64,000 nt of DNA from Kineococcus aurantiacus (GTDB taxonomy: Bacteria; Actinomycetota; Actinomycetes; Actinomycetales; Kineococcaceae): positions 62,001 through 126,000 of the forward strand of contig NZ_JACCBB010000001.1 of the NCBI RefSeq assembly GCF_013409345.1, given 5' to 3'. A model generated the notes under the pieces. The model saw only the letters and a list, made by a program, of their open reading frames with translations. It was not told the DNA's origin and made no database searches. Positions 57,425 to 64,000 of this stretch are shown here, piece after piece (position 1 is the first letter of the stretch; each line of letters begins with the position of its first letter). A program made the position numbers and the translations under genes.

Positions 57425-58363
57425 TCCTCCGAGCCGCAGTACGGCGTCGACCTCGTGACCTTCTACCACCCCGGCTTCTGGGGGGTGTCCACCGCCGAGG
57501 AGATGGTCGCCTGGTGCGCGCAGCACCCCCGCGAGATGTGGGAGCGCATGCTCGACGCCCTCGCCGAAGCCGGCGTCCCGTGGATCGAGCTGACCTTCCC
57601 GCCCCTGGACTTCCGCAGCGCGCTCGCCGCGTTCGGTTCCGTCGACGGCGTGCTGGAGGCGTTCGGGGCCCGCGGGGTGCGGGTCCTGTCGGGGTTCCTG
57701 AACGGCACGCACTGGGGCGGGCTCAGCCCGCAGGAGGCCGTCGCGGAGGTGGCCGAGTACGCGGCCTTCCTGCGCGGGACCGGAGCGGGGATCCTCGTCC
57801 TGGGCACCCCGATGCTGGCCGGCGGCCCGGACGCGCCCGTGCCGGCGATGACCGCGGACGAGCACCGGCGGTTGCTGGGGCACCTGGCCGGGGTGTGCGA
57901 CGCGGTGGGCGCGTCGCTGGCCGAGGCAGGGATCCGGCTGGCGGTCCACACCGAGTCGCATTCGGTCACCGTGACCGCCGAGGACGTCCGCACCCTGATG
58001 GCGCTGACCGACCCGGAGCTCGTGGGCCTGTGCCCGGACTCGGCGCACCTCACGCTGTCCGGCCAGGACCCGGTGGCGCTGGCCCGGGAGTTCGCCGACC
58101 GGGTGCTCGTCTCGCACTGGAAGGACGCCGCCGGGCCCTTCCCGGCCGACCTGGTCCTCGACGAGGACGTCCACGCGGTGCACCGGCGCTTCATGCGCCC
58201 CATGGGGCAGGGCGTCGTGGACTGGCCGGCCTGGGCCGCCGTGATGGCCACCACGCCGACCGCCGGGGTGCGGCTGCTGGAACTGGACGCGGCGCCGGAC
58301 CCCGTGGCCGAGCTGCGGGCGGCGCGGGCCGTCGCCGAGGGGCTCGCCCCGGTCGCCGGCTGA
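57413..58363 (+). CDS. Sugar phosphate isomerase/epimerase (AP endonuclease 2 TIM barrel)
   Basis: TIM-barrel protein of 316 residues of the IolE/xylose-isomerase-like group: VDLVTFYHPGFWG, MLDALAEAGVPWIELTFPP, VRVLSGFLNGTHWGG, RLAVHTESHSVTVTAEDVRT (metal His/Glu region), VGLCPDSAHLTLSG (Asp/His) and RVLVSHWKDAAG. Such enzymes isomerise or epimerise sugars, 3-keto-sugars or inositols. Next to a pyranose-oxidase-like enzyme, a keto-sugar produced by that enzyme is an attractive substrate (inference). ATG 57413 is the first base of a probably leaderless mRNA. Confidence 0.9.
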   Translation: MPQISSEPQYGVDLVTFYHPGFWGVSTAEEMVAWCAQHPREMWERMLDALAEAGVPWIELTFPPLDFRSALAAFGSVDGVLEAFGARGVRVLSGFLNGTHWGGLSPQEAVAEVAEYAAFLRGTGAGILVLGTPMLAGGPDAPVPAMTADEHRRLLGHLAGVCDAVGASLAEAGIRLAVHTESHSVTVTAEDVRTLMALTDPELVGLCPDSAHLTLSGQDPVALAREFADRVLVSHWKDAAGPFPADLVLDEDVHAVHRRFMRPMGQGVVDWPAWAAVMATTPTAGVRLLELDAAPDPVAELRAARAVAEGLAPVAG

Positions 58364-58380
58364 CCGGACGGGCGACCACC

Positions 58381-59025
58381 TCAGCGGGCGGCGCGCCGCA
58401 TCCGGACGGCGAGCGCGGCGACGTGGGCGGCGGCCCGGGTGCGGGCCGCCGCGACGTCGCCGGCCGCGACCGCCGCGACGATGCCGCGGTGCTCGGCGAC
58501 GGCGAGTTCGCGGTGGCGCTGGTCGGCCCACAGGCCCGCGCCGAACAGGTGCGCGCGGACCTCCAGGCGGCGCAGGGTCTCCGCGAGCGTCGCGTTGCCG
58601 GACAGCTCGCGCAGCAGCGCGTGGAACCTCAGGTCCAGCGCGGCGTCGCCGGCCGGGTCGACCGGTCCGCGCACGGCCCGCTCACCCGCCTCGACCAGCT
58701 CCTCGAGGCGGGCGACGTCGCGCGCGCCGACGGCCTCGGTCGCCTCCGCGGCGGCGAGCCCGTCGAGCACCTCCCGCACCCGCAGGACCTCCTCGAGGTC
58801 GGCCAGGGTCACCGTCGCCACCCGGGCCCCGGTGTGCGCGACCGTCACCGCGACGCCCTCGGCGACGAGCCGCTGGACCGATTCGCGCACCGGGCTGCGG
58901 CTGACGCCGAGCTCGACGGCGAGCGCGGAGACGCTGAGCACCGATCCCGGTGAGAGCCGGCCGTCGACGATCCGGTCCAGCAGCGTCGAGTAGACGCTGT
59001 CGACGAGGAGTTCGACCTCGGTCAC
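58381..59025 (-). CDS. GntR-family regulator with FCD domain
   Basis: GntR regulator of 214 residues. HTH: LVDSVYSTLLDRIVDGRLSP, GSVLSVSALAVELGVSRSPVR followed by ESVQRLVAEGV; FCD ligand domain from VLRVREVLDGLAAAEAT with the metal-type DLRFHALLRELSGNATL and AEHRGIVAAVAAGD (D, H, H ligands). FCD members usually sense carboxylic acids through a bound metal. GTG 59025 lies 5 bp after the oxygenase stop, so the two genes are co-transcribed. Likely regulator of the divergent promoters at 60024-60136. Confidence 0.92.
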   Translation of the reverse strand: MTEVELLVDSVYSTLLDRIVDGRLSPGSVLSVSALAVELGVSRSPVRESVQRLVAEGVAVTVAHTGARVATVTLADLEEVLRVREVLDGLAAAEATEAVGARDVARLEELVEAGERAVRGPVDPAGDAALDLRFHALLRELSGNATLAETLRRLEVRAHLFGAGLWADQRHRELAVAEHRGIVAAVAAGDVAAARTRAAAHVAALAVRMRRAAR

Positions 59026-59030
59026 CGGGT

Positions 59031-60023
59031 TCAGGCCTTCGGCGTGCCGTAGTTGGCGCGGATCCGCTCGGCGAGGTAGTCGGCCGCGGTGATCGGCGGG
59101 TAGGTGCCCTGCGGCGTCTCGATGAGCACCTCGCGGTTGGCCTGGGCGAAGAACGGCATGCTGTAGCGCGGGCCGGTGTACTCCCCCGCGCCGGGCATCC
59201 GCACGCGGTGGAAGTTGGACAGCAGCTGGTCGTCGCTCCAGCGCATGAGCATGTCGCCGATGTTGCACGTGATGGCGTCGTCGGAGGGGACGACCGACGT
59301 CCACTCCGGGGCTTCCAGGTCCCGGCCGGGGCAGACCTGCAGCCCGCCCTGCCCGGTGCGCTGGAAGAGCAGCGTCAGGCAGTCGAAGTCGGTGTGCGCC
59401 CCGGCGCGCCACACCCCCGGCTCGGCGGCGACGTCCGCCGGGAGCTCGGGGTAGTGCAGGATCCGCAGGGTCGACTGGTAGGTGTCCGAGGCCGGGTCGT
59501 GCGCGCGGGCGAAGAAGTCGCGGTCCAGACCCAGGCGGTCGGCGAAGCAGGACAGGACCCGCATCGCCAGTTCCCAGCAGCGCGTCTCGAAACCGAGCAT
59601 GAACTCGGCGAACCCCGGCAGCTGCTCCGGCGAGGGCAGGAGGCCGGCCATGTGCGGGCGGGTGATCTGGTAGGACTCCTTGCGGTCGGGGGTGCCGACC
59701 GAGGGGCGCACCTGGGTGCCCGACTCCCACCCGGAGTTCTTCGGCTTGTCGAGCGGGAACTGCTGCTTGACCTCGACGGGGAGGTCGAAGAACGCCTTCG
59801 CCATCGCGAAGGCGCGGTCGACCTCGGCGGCCGGGATGCCGTGGTTCACGATCTGGAAGAACCCGACCTCGGTGGCCGCCGACCACAGCGCCTCGGTGAT
59901 CTCGGCCCGGCGGGCCTCGAAGTCGGACAGGTCGACCTGCGGGATCTCGCGGTCGCGCTCGGTGCCGAGCGCGCCCATGCGGGACTCGCGCTGCAGTTCG
60001 GTCATGGGAGGGGTGGCGGTCAT
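59031..60023 (-). CDS. 2-oxoglutarate/Fe(II) oxygenase, isopenicillin-N-synthase family
   Basis: Non-haem iron oxygenase of 330 residues. N-terminal DIOX_N region IPQVDLSDFEARRAEITEAL, then VGFFQIVNHGIPAAEVDRAF; the iron-binding jelly roll has AHTDFDCLTLLFQ (HxD) and the distal His in LLSNFHRVRMPG, with PRYSMPFF supplying the RxS 2-oxoglutarate/substrate motif. It hydroxylates or desaturates a small molecule. ATG 60023 is used; ATG 60005 is an alternative. Together with the divergent amidohydrolase it suggests a heterocycle or modified-base breakdown route. Confidence 0.92.
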   Translation of the reverse strand: MTATPPMTELQRESRMGALGTERDREIPQVDLSDFEARRAEITEALWSAATEVGFFQIVNHGIPAAEVDRAFAMAKAFFDLPVEVKQQFPLDKPKNSGWESGTQVRPSVGTPDRKESYQITRPHMAGLLPSPEQLPGFAEFMLGFETRCWELAMRVLSCFADRLGLDRDFFARAHDPASDTYQSTLRILHYPELPADVAAEPGVWRAGAHTDFDCLTLLFQRTGQGGLQVCPGRDLEAPEWTSVVPSDDAITCNIGDMLMRWSDDQLLSNFHRVRMPGAGEYTGPRYSMPFFAQANREVLIETPQGTYPPITAADYLAERIRANYGTPKA

Positions 60024-60028
60024 GCAGC

Positions 60029-60089
60029 CATCGTGCCGCTGCATGCGATGACCGCCAAGACCTGCCGTGTGAACATCGTGTTGCATGCA
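60029..60089. promoter_or_regulatory. Direct repeats CATCGTG/GCATGC between oxygenase and amidohydrolase
   Basis: CATCGTG (60029-60035) with GCATGC (60041-60046), and CATCGTG (60074-60080) with GCATGC (60083-60088), repeat at 42-45-bp spacing in the divergent promoter region; TGCATGCA at 60082-60089 is itself a palindrome. Candidate sites for the FCD-type GntR regulator. Confidence 0.5.
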
Positions 60090-60136
60090 GTCCGGGGTTC
60101 TTGTCGCGGTGGGGAGGGACCGGGGAGAGTGCCGAC

Positions 60137-61477
60137 GTGCCGACCCCGCAGCTGACCGCCAGCCCCACGACCACCCCGCCCCCGCCGGCCGTCCTCGACG
60201 TGTCGGTGTGGACGGGGACGGGCTGGACCGACCACCAGGACGTCCTGATCGAGGACGGCACCGTGACCGGGATCCGCGACCACCGCCCCGGCTCACCCGG
60301 TCTCGACGGCTCCGGCGCCCACCTGCTGCCGGGGTTCGTCAACACCCACACGCACCTGCAGCAGGCGACCTGCCGCGGGGTGGGCGAGGGCCAGCCGCTG
60401 CTGGCCTGGCTGCTGTCGGTGGGTGAGCACATGGCGTCCGTGACGCCGGAGTCGGCCTACCTGGCGACCGTCGCGGGGGCGCTGGAGGGGCTGCGCAGCG
60501 GGACGACGACGCTCGTGGAGCACCTGTGGCCGCACCCGTCCCGTGAGGTGCACGCCGCCTTGCTGCGGGGGCTGGAGGACGTCGGGGTGCGGGCCCTGGT
60601 CGGGCGCGGGATCGCCGACCGCCCCGACCCCAGCCGCCGGTGGGGTTTCGACCCGCGGCTGATGGAACCGCTGGAGGACGTCCTGGCCCACGTCGACGAG
60701 CTCGTCGCCGGGACCCGCGGTTCGCGCACCACCCCCGCCCTGGCGGTGCCCAACCCGCGCAGCCTCACCCCCGAGGGCCTGCGCGCCGTCGCCGGGTTCG
60801 CCGGCGAGCGGGACCTGCGCATCTCGATCCACCTGCTGGAGACCGAGACCGACGACGTCATGTGCCGCGAGCACACCGGCCGCGGCGCCGTGCAGTACCT
60901 GGACGAGGCGGGTTTCCTCAGCGACCGGGTGCTCGCCGTGCACGGGGTGGCCCTGAGCGGTGAGGACATCCGCGTGCTCGCCGACCGCGGTGCCGCGCTG
61001 TCCCACAACCCGGTCTCGAACATGCGGCTGGGGTCCGGGGTCGCGCCGGTCCCCGCGCTGCTCGCGGCGGGCGTGCCGGTGGGGCTCGGGGTGGACGGGG
61101 CGGCCTCCAACGACCGGCAGGACATGCTGGAGACGTTGCGCACCACCGCCTACGTGCAGCGCGCGACGCACCGTCGTGCCGACCTGCTGGGTTTCGCCGA
61201 CGTGGTCGCGATGGCCGTCGACGGGGCCGGCGGCGTGCTGGGGCTGCCCCGCCGGCCCGGTGGCGGGGTGACGGTCGGCACCCCGGCGGACCTGACGCTG
61301 GTCCGCTTCGACCGCGACTTCGGGTGCCTGCCGGTGCGCGAACCCGGCGCCGCCCTGCTGACCACGGGCAGCCCGCGCATCGTCGACACCGTCATGGTCG
61401 ACGGCGAGGTCGTGGTGCGCGACGGCCGCAGCACGCGCATCGACGAGGACCGGCTGGTCGCGGCCCTGCGCGCCTGA
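60137..61477 (+). CDS. Amidohydrolase, SAH/atrazine-chlorohydrolase-like deaminase
   Basis: Amidohydrolase of 446 residues with a canonical metal site: FVNTHTHLQQATCRG (HxH), ISIHLLETETDDV (His), VLAVHGVALSGEDIRVLADRG (His), LSHNPVSNMRLGSG and GLGVDGAASNDRQDMLE (Asp). Members deaminate or dechlorinate purines, pterins, triazines or SAH. It differs from the paralogue at 49801-51183 in having the standard NTHTH. GTG 60137 has GGGGAG ~9 nt upstream. Divergent from the 2OG oxygenase/GntR operon. Confidence 0.93.
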   Translation: MPTPQLTASPTTTPPPPAVLDVSVWTGTGWTDHQDVLIEDGTVTGIRDHRPGSPGLDGSGAHLLPGFVNTHTHLQQATCRGVGEGQPLLAWLLSVGEHMASVTPESAYLATVAGALEGLRSGTTTLVEHLWPHPSREVHAALLRGLEDVGVRALVGRGIADRPDPSRRWGFDPRLMEPLEDVLAHVDELVAGTRGSRTTPALAVPNPRSLTPEGLRAVAGFAGERDLRISIHLLETETDDVMCREHTGRGAVQYLDEAGFLSDRVLAVHGVALSGEDIRVLADRGAALSHNPVSNMRLGSGVAPVPALLAAGVPVGLGVDGAASNDRQDMLETLRTTAYVQRATHRRADLLGFADVVAMAVDGAGGVLGLPRRPGGGVTVGTPADLTLVRFDRDFGCLPVREPGAALLTTGSPRIVDTVMVDGEVVVRDGRSTRIDEDRLVAALRA

Positions 61478-61523
61478 CGCGCCGCCGCAGCGGGCCGCGG
61501 GGTCCGGTCCGCGCGGTGGGACC

Positions 61524-61545
61524 GCCGGGCCGGTGCCGGCCCGGC
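61524..61545. terminator. Bidirectional hairpin terminator
   Basis: Perfect 10-bp arms GCCGGGCCGG/CCGGCCCGGC around TG, located between the convergent amidohydrolase (ends 61477) and TetR gene (ends 61551). Confidence 0.75.
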
Positions 61546-61550
61546 CGCGC

Positions 61551-62147
61551 TCAGTCCCCGGCACCGACCGGTCGTCGCCCGAGCACGTCGCGCAACGCGT
61601 GTGCGCACCGGTCGAGCTCCTCCTGCACGCACGCGGTGAGGGGCCGGTCCTCGTCGGCGTCGATCCAGGTGTCGAACCCGTCGTAGTAGGCCCTGACCCC
61701 CACGTCGGCCAGCAGACCGGCGCGCCGGGCACCACCGAGCCGTTCCCGCAGCGCGTCCTGCAGGGCGGCGGCGAGGGCGACCCGTTTGGCACCGGCGCGC
61801 TCGCTCAGCTCCGGACTGGCCGCGATGAGCGCGGTCAGGCGCCTGCTGCCGTCACGGTCGGAGGGGTGCGCCCCCGCCATCGCGGCCAGCGCGGCGGCGA
61901 GCGCCCGCACCGGTGGGGCACCCGGGGGGACCTGGCCGATCGCCTCGACGGCGGAGCCGACGAGCGCGTCCTGCCCCTGGAAGAGGATCTCCCGCTTGTC
62001 GGGGAAGAGGCGGAACAGCGTGGTCCTGGTCAGACCGGCCCGCTGGGCGATCTGGGCGGTCGTGGTGGCCTCGTAGCCCTGCTCGACGAAGAGGTCGACG
62101 GCGGCGCGCCACAGCCGCCCCCGTGCGTCCGGTTCCCATCGCGCCAC
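61551..62147 (-). CDS. TetR-family transcriptional regulator
   Basis: TetR repressor of about 198 residues. HTH: LWRAAVDLFVEQGYEATTTA, then QIAQRAGLTRTTLFRLFPDKREIL (~10-55). GTG 62147 is preferred because TAGGGT ends 7 nt upstream on the minus strand (leaderless type); GTG 62156 would overlap that box. Two copies of a strong palindrome (62163-62214) lie just upstream, so it controls itself and the divergent epimerase-like gene. Confidence 0.92.
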   Translation of the reverse strand: MARWEPDARGRLWRAAVDLFVEQGYEATTTAQIAQRAGLTRTTLFRLFPDKREILFQGQDALVGSAVEAIGQVPPGAPPVRALAAALAAMAGAHPSDRDGSRRLTALIAASPELSERAGAKRVALAAALQDALRERLGGARRAGLLADVGVRAYYDGFDTWIDADEDRPLTACVQEELDRCAHALRDVLGRRPVGAGD

Positions 62148-62162
62148 GGCACCCACCCTACG

Positions 62163-62214
62163 TGATGCGACCGAGTCACATCAGGAGGTACGGTGATGAG
62201 ACCGAGTCACATCG
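62163..62214. promoter_or_regulatory. Two copies of TGATGnGACnnnGTCnCATC operator
   Basis: Copy 1 at 62163-62183 and copy 2 at 62194-62214, 31 bp apart (three helical turns), both reading RATGnGACCGAGTCACATC. Copy 2 touches the -10 TACGGT (62189-62194) of the rightward gene; copy 1 abuts the -10 TAGGGT (62160-62155) of the TetR gene. Confidence 0.8.
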
Positions 62215-62269
62215 GGAGTCCCGGGCTCCCTGCGGGACCCCGCCCCACCACCCCCCGAGGAGGACCACC

Positions 62270-63151
62270 GTGCGCGTGTTCACCACCGGAGCCTCAGGCT
62301 GGATCGGCACCGCCCTGACCACCCAGCTCACCGCCGCCGGCCACGAGGTCGTCGGCCTGGCCCGCTCAGCCGCCTCCGCCCGCACCGTCGAAGCGCTGGG
62401 CGCTCGCGCCGTGCGCGGCGACGTGAGCCAGCACGACGTCGTCATCGAACAGGCCCGGCAGGCCGACGCCGTGGCGCACCTGGCGTTCACCCTCGACTTC
62501 GCCCGGTTCGAGGAGACCGTCGACAACGAGGTCGCCCTCCTCGCCGCGCTCGGTGAAGCCCTGCACGGCAGCGGGAAGACCTTCGTCGCCGCCTCAGGGA
62601 CCCCGATCCTGCCCGGGCGCACCGCCACCGAGGACGACGTCCTCGACCCCGCCGGACCCGCCGGCGCCCGGGCCCGCACCGCCGACGCGGTCCTGGCCCT
62701 GTCCCGGCACGGCATCCGCTCCGCCGTGGTGCGCATGCCCCGGTCCGTGCACGGCGCCGGGGACCGCAACGGCCTGATCGCCGGCCTCGTCGGCCTCGAC
62801 CGGCAACTGGGGACCGCCGCCTACGTCGGTGACGGTCACCACCGCTGGCCCGCGGTCCACCTGCACGACGCGGCCCGCCTGTTCCTGCTGGCCCTGCAGG
62901 ACGCGCCGGACGGCGCCGTGCTGCACGCCGTCGGCGAGGAGGGCGTTCCCCTGCGCGCCGTCGCCGAGGTCGTCGCGCACCGGACCGGCCTGCCCGCCGG
63001 GCCCGTCGACCCCGGGCCCCTGGGCGTCTTCGGCACCCTCCTGGGCACCGACCAGCCCGCCTCCAGCGCCCTCACGCGCCGGCTCACCGGGTGGGAACCG
63101 GTCGGCCCGACCCTGCTGGAGGACCTGCGGGCCGGTCACTACACCGGCTGA
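62270..63151 (+). CDS. NAD-dependent epimerase/dehydratase (extended SDR)
   Basis: Extended short-chain dehydrogenase-like protein of 293 residues: VRVFTTGASGWIGTALTTQL (TGxxGxxG, ~2-21), VVGLARSAASARTVEALGAR, GDVSQHDVVIEQARQADAVA, VHGAGDRNGLI and WPAVHLHDAARLFLLAL. Tyr/Lys of the usual YxxxK are not evident (GARARTADAVLALSR at that place), as in several members of this actinobacterial subgroup. GTG 62270 has GGAGG 7 nt upstream. It is the apparent target of the divergent TetR repressor. Confidence 0.92.
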   Translation: MRVFTTGASGWIGTALTTQLTAAGHEVVGLARSAASARTVEALGARAVRGDVSQHDVVIEQARQADAVAHLAFTLDFARFEETVDNEVALLAALGEALHGSGKTFVAASGTPILPGRTATEDDVLDPAGPAGARARTADAVLALSRHGIRSAVVRMPRSVHGAGDRNGLIAGLVGLDRQLGTAAYVGDGHHRWPAVHLHDAARLFLLALQDAPDGAVLHAVGEEGVPLRAVAEVVAHRTGLPAGPVDPGPLGVFGTLLGTDQPASSALTRRLTGWEPVGPTLLEDLRAGHYTG

Positions 63152-63268
63152 ACCGGACCGTCGGGCGGTGAGCCCCACGGCCGGCGGGCCAGGAGCTCGG
63201 TGACGACCAGGACCCGTCCGAGGTCGCGTCGTCCGGCGGTCGACGGCCTCACCGCCCGACGGTCCGGT
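63152..63268. repeat. 21-bp perfect inverted repeat flanking a 75-bp segment
   Basis: Left arm 63152-63172 and right arm 63248-63268 are exact reverse complements (ACCGGACCGTCGGGCGGTGA plus G). The right arm is the last codons and stop of the dehalogenase gene; the left arm starts right after the epimerase stop. The 75 bp between (63173-63247) hold no gene. Confidence 0.85.
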
Positions 63269-64000
63269 CGAGCCAGTCCCTGAGCGCGGCGGCGATCGCC
63301 GGCGAGGAGTCGTGCGGCAGGAAGTGGGTCCCCGGCACCACGACCTCCTCCTGGTGCGGCCAGCGGCGGCACGCGGTGAGGACGTCACCGGTGATGACCG
63401 CCCCCGGCTCACCGCGGATCAGCAGCTTGGGCACCTGGCTCCCGGCCATGAACGCGGCCCCGTCGGCGACCACCTCGTGCACGGGAGCGGGGTCACCGTC
63501 GATGGGGACCTGACGAGCCCACGCGAGCATCGCCCGCCGGTCCTCTCCCGGTGCGGAGAACGGACGGCGGTACGCCTGGAGTTCGCTCGCGGTCAGCTCC
63601 CGGACCGTGCCGGCTCGCAGGACCACCTCGATGAAGACGTTCTCCTCGAGGACCATGCGCTCACCGGCAGGACTGCGCAGGGCACCGAACAGGTCCTGGT
63701 CCGGTCCGGTGCCGTCCCGCCAGGAGACCGGGACGACACCGGCTTCCGAGTAGCCGATCCCCCGCACCGCCGTGGGGTGCCGGCGGGCCCAGTCGACGGC
63801 CAGGACCCCACCCCAGTCGTGCCCGACGAGCACGACGTCCTCCTCCAGACCCAGGGCGCTCAGGCCGGCGTCCACGAAGCGCGCGTGCTCGCGGAAGGAG
63901 TACCGCTCGTCCCCGGTGCCGGGCAGCTTGTCGGACTCCCCCATGCCCATCAGGTCGAGGGCGAGGCAGTGGTACGCGTCAGCGAGCTCGGCCACGACGC
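63249..64000 (-). CDS. Haloalkane dehalogenase, partial (N-terminus off the right edge)
   Basis: Alpha/beta hydrolase of the DhaA/LinB type, which cleaves carbon-halogen bonds hydrolytically. About 250 residues are visible; some 45 N-terminal residues lie beyond the window. Present: CLALDLMGMGESDKLPG, the Asp nucleophile in VLVGHDWGGVLAVDWA (with the halide-binding Trp after it), the catalytic-acid Glu in GIGYSEAGVVPVSW, ENVFIEVVLRAGTVRELTAS, PKLLIRGEPGAVITGD and the catalytic His in VVPGTHFLPHDSSPAI. All three catalytic residues of the family are in place. The GHDWGG nucleophile rules out an ordinary esterase. It converges with the epimerase gene across the inverted repeat at 63152-63268. 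Confidence 0.9.
   Translation of the reverse strand, partial: VVAELADAYHCLALDLMGMGESDKLPGTGDERYSFREHARFVDAGLSALGLEEDVVLVGHDWGGVLAVDWARRHPTAVRGIGYSEAGVVPVSWRDGTGPDQDLFGALRSPAGERMVLEENVFIEVVLRAGTVRELTASELQAYRRPFSAPGEDRRAMLAWARQVPIDGDPAPVHEVVADGAAFMAGSQVPKLLIRGEPGAVITGDVLTACRRWPHQEEVVVPGTHFLPHDSSPAIAAALRDWLDRTVGR

Overview
The window is very GC-rich, densely packed DNA with many GTG starts and 4-bp GTGA overlaps, Tat-type lipoprotein signals, LAL-type LuxR regulators, CUT1 sugar importers without their own ATPase, and several genes whose -10 box sits 6-7 nt from the start codon (leaderless type). Together these point to a soil-type actinobacterium. The mix, including a cell-wall-binding-repeat-2 protein, would suit Kineococcus or a relative, but the genus is an inference. 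No rRNA, tRNA, CRISPR array, transposase or phage gene was seen. This looks like an accessory, catabolism-rich chromosomal region with a regulator beside nearly every enzyme cluster.

Layout. 1-14 kb: three large LAL regulators (one cut by the left edge). Two are close paralogues flanking a small oxidoreductase/NTF2-fold operon; MarR/luciferase-like and AraC genes lie between the second and third. 14-17.8 kb: three alpha/beta hydrolases and a metallo-beta-lactamase-fold hydrolase. 17.8-25.8 kb: an aldolase/PfkB kinase/ROK kinase operon divergent from a DeoR regulator, then a Gfo/Idh dehydrogenase with a sugar ABC importer. 25.8-32 kb: an SDR/TetR divergent pair and a flavin alcohol oxidase/amino acid permease/aldehyde dehydrogenase operon. 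32.3-36.2 kb: a BadF/NAGK-type kinase, an AgaS-like SIS isomerase, a decayed GH4 glycosidase and a second DeoR regulator. 36.2-44.8 kb: SDR/LysR, a diguanylate cyclase, a hypothetical gene, a frameshifted surface protein, a lipoprotein and a MarR gene. 44.9-49.2 kb: a monooxygenase, cupin and SDR with GlxA-like and TetR regulators. 49.3-54.4 kb: a five-gene operon coupling a CUT1-type importer to two deaminases. 54.6-58.4 kb: a pyranose-oxidase-like flavoprotein, a ROK repressor and a sugar isomerase sharing an operator. 58.4-64 kb: GntR/2OG-oxygenase divergent from an amidohydrolase, TetR/epimerase, and a partial haloalkane dehalogenase at the right edge.

How the genes work together. The AgaS-like isomerase/deaminase at 33 kb, the LacC-like kinase at 19 kb and the KbaY/GatY-like aldolase at 18 kb could form one amino-sugar or tagatose-type pathway split over two DeoR-controlled loci. 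The 49-54 kb operon looks like uptake plus deamination of a ring compound. Several regulator genes come with clear dyad-symmetric operator candidates (44842-44882, 62163-62214, 56162-56185 with 57401-57424, 26548-26592, 48412-48455).
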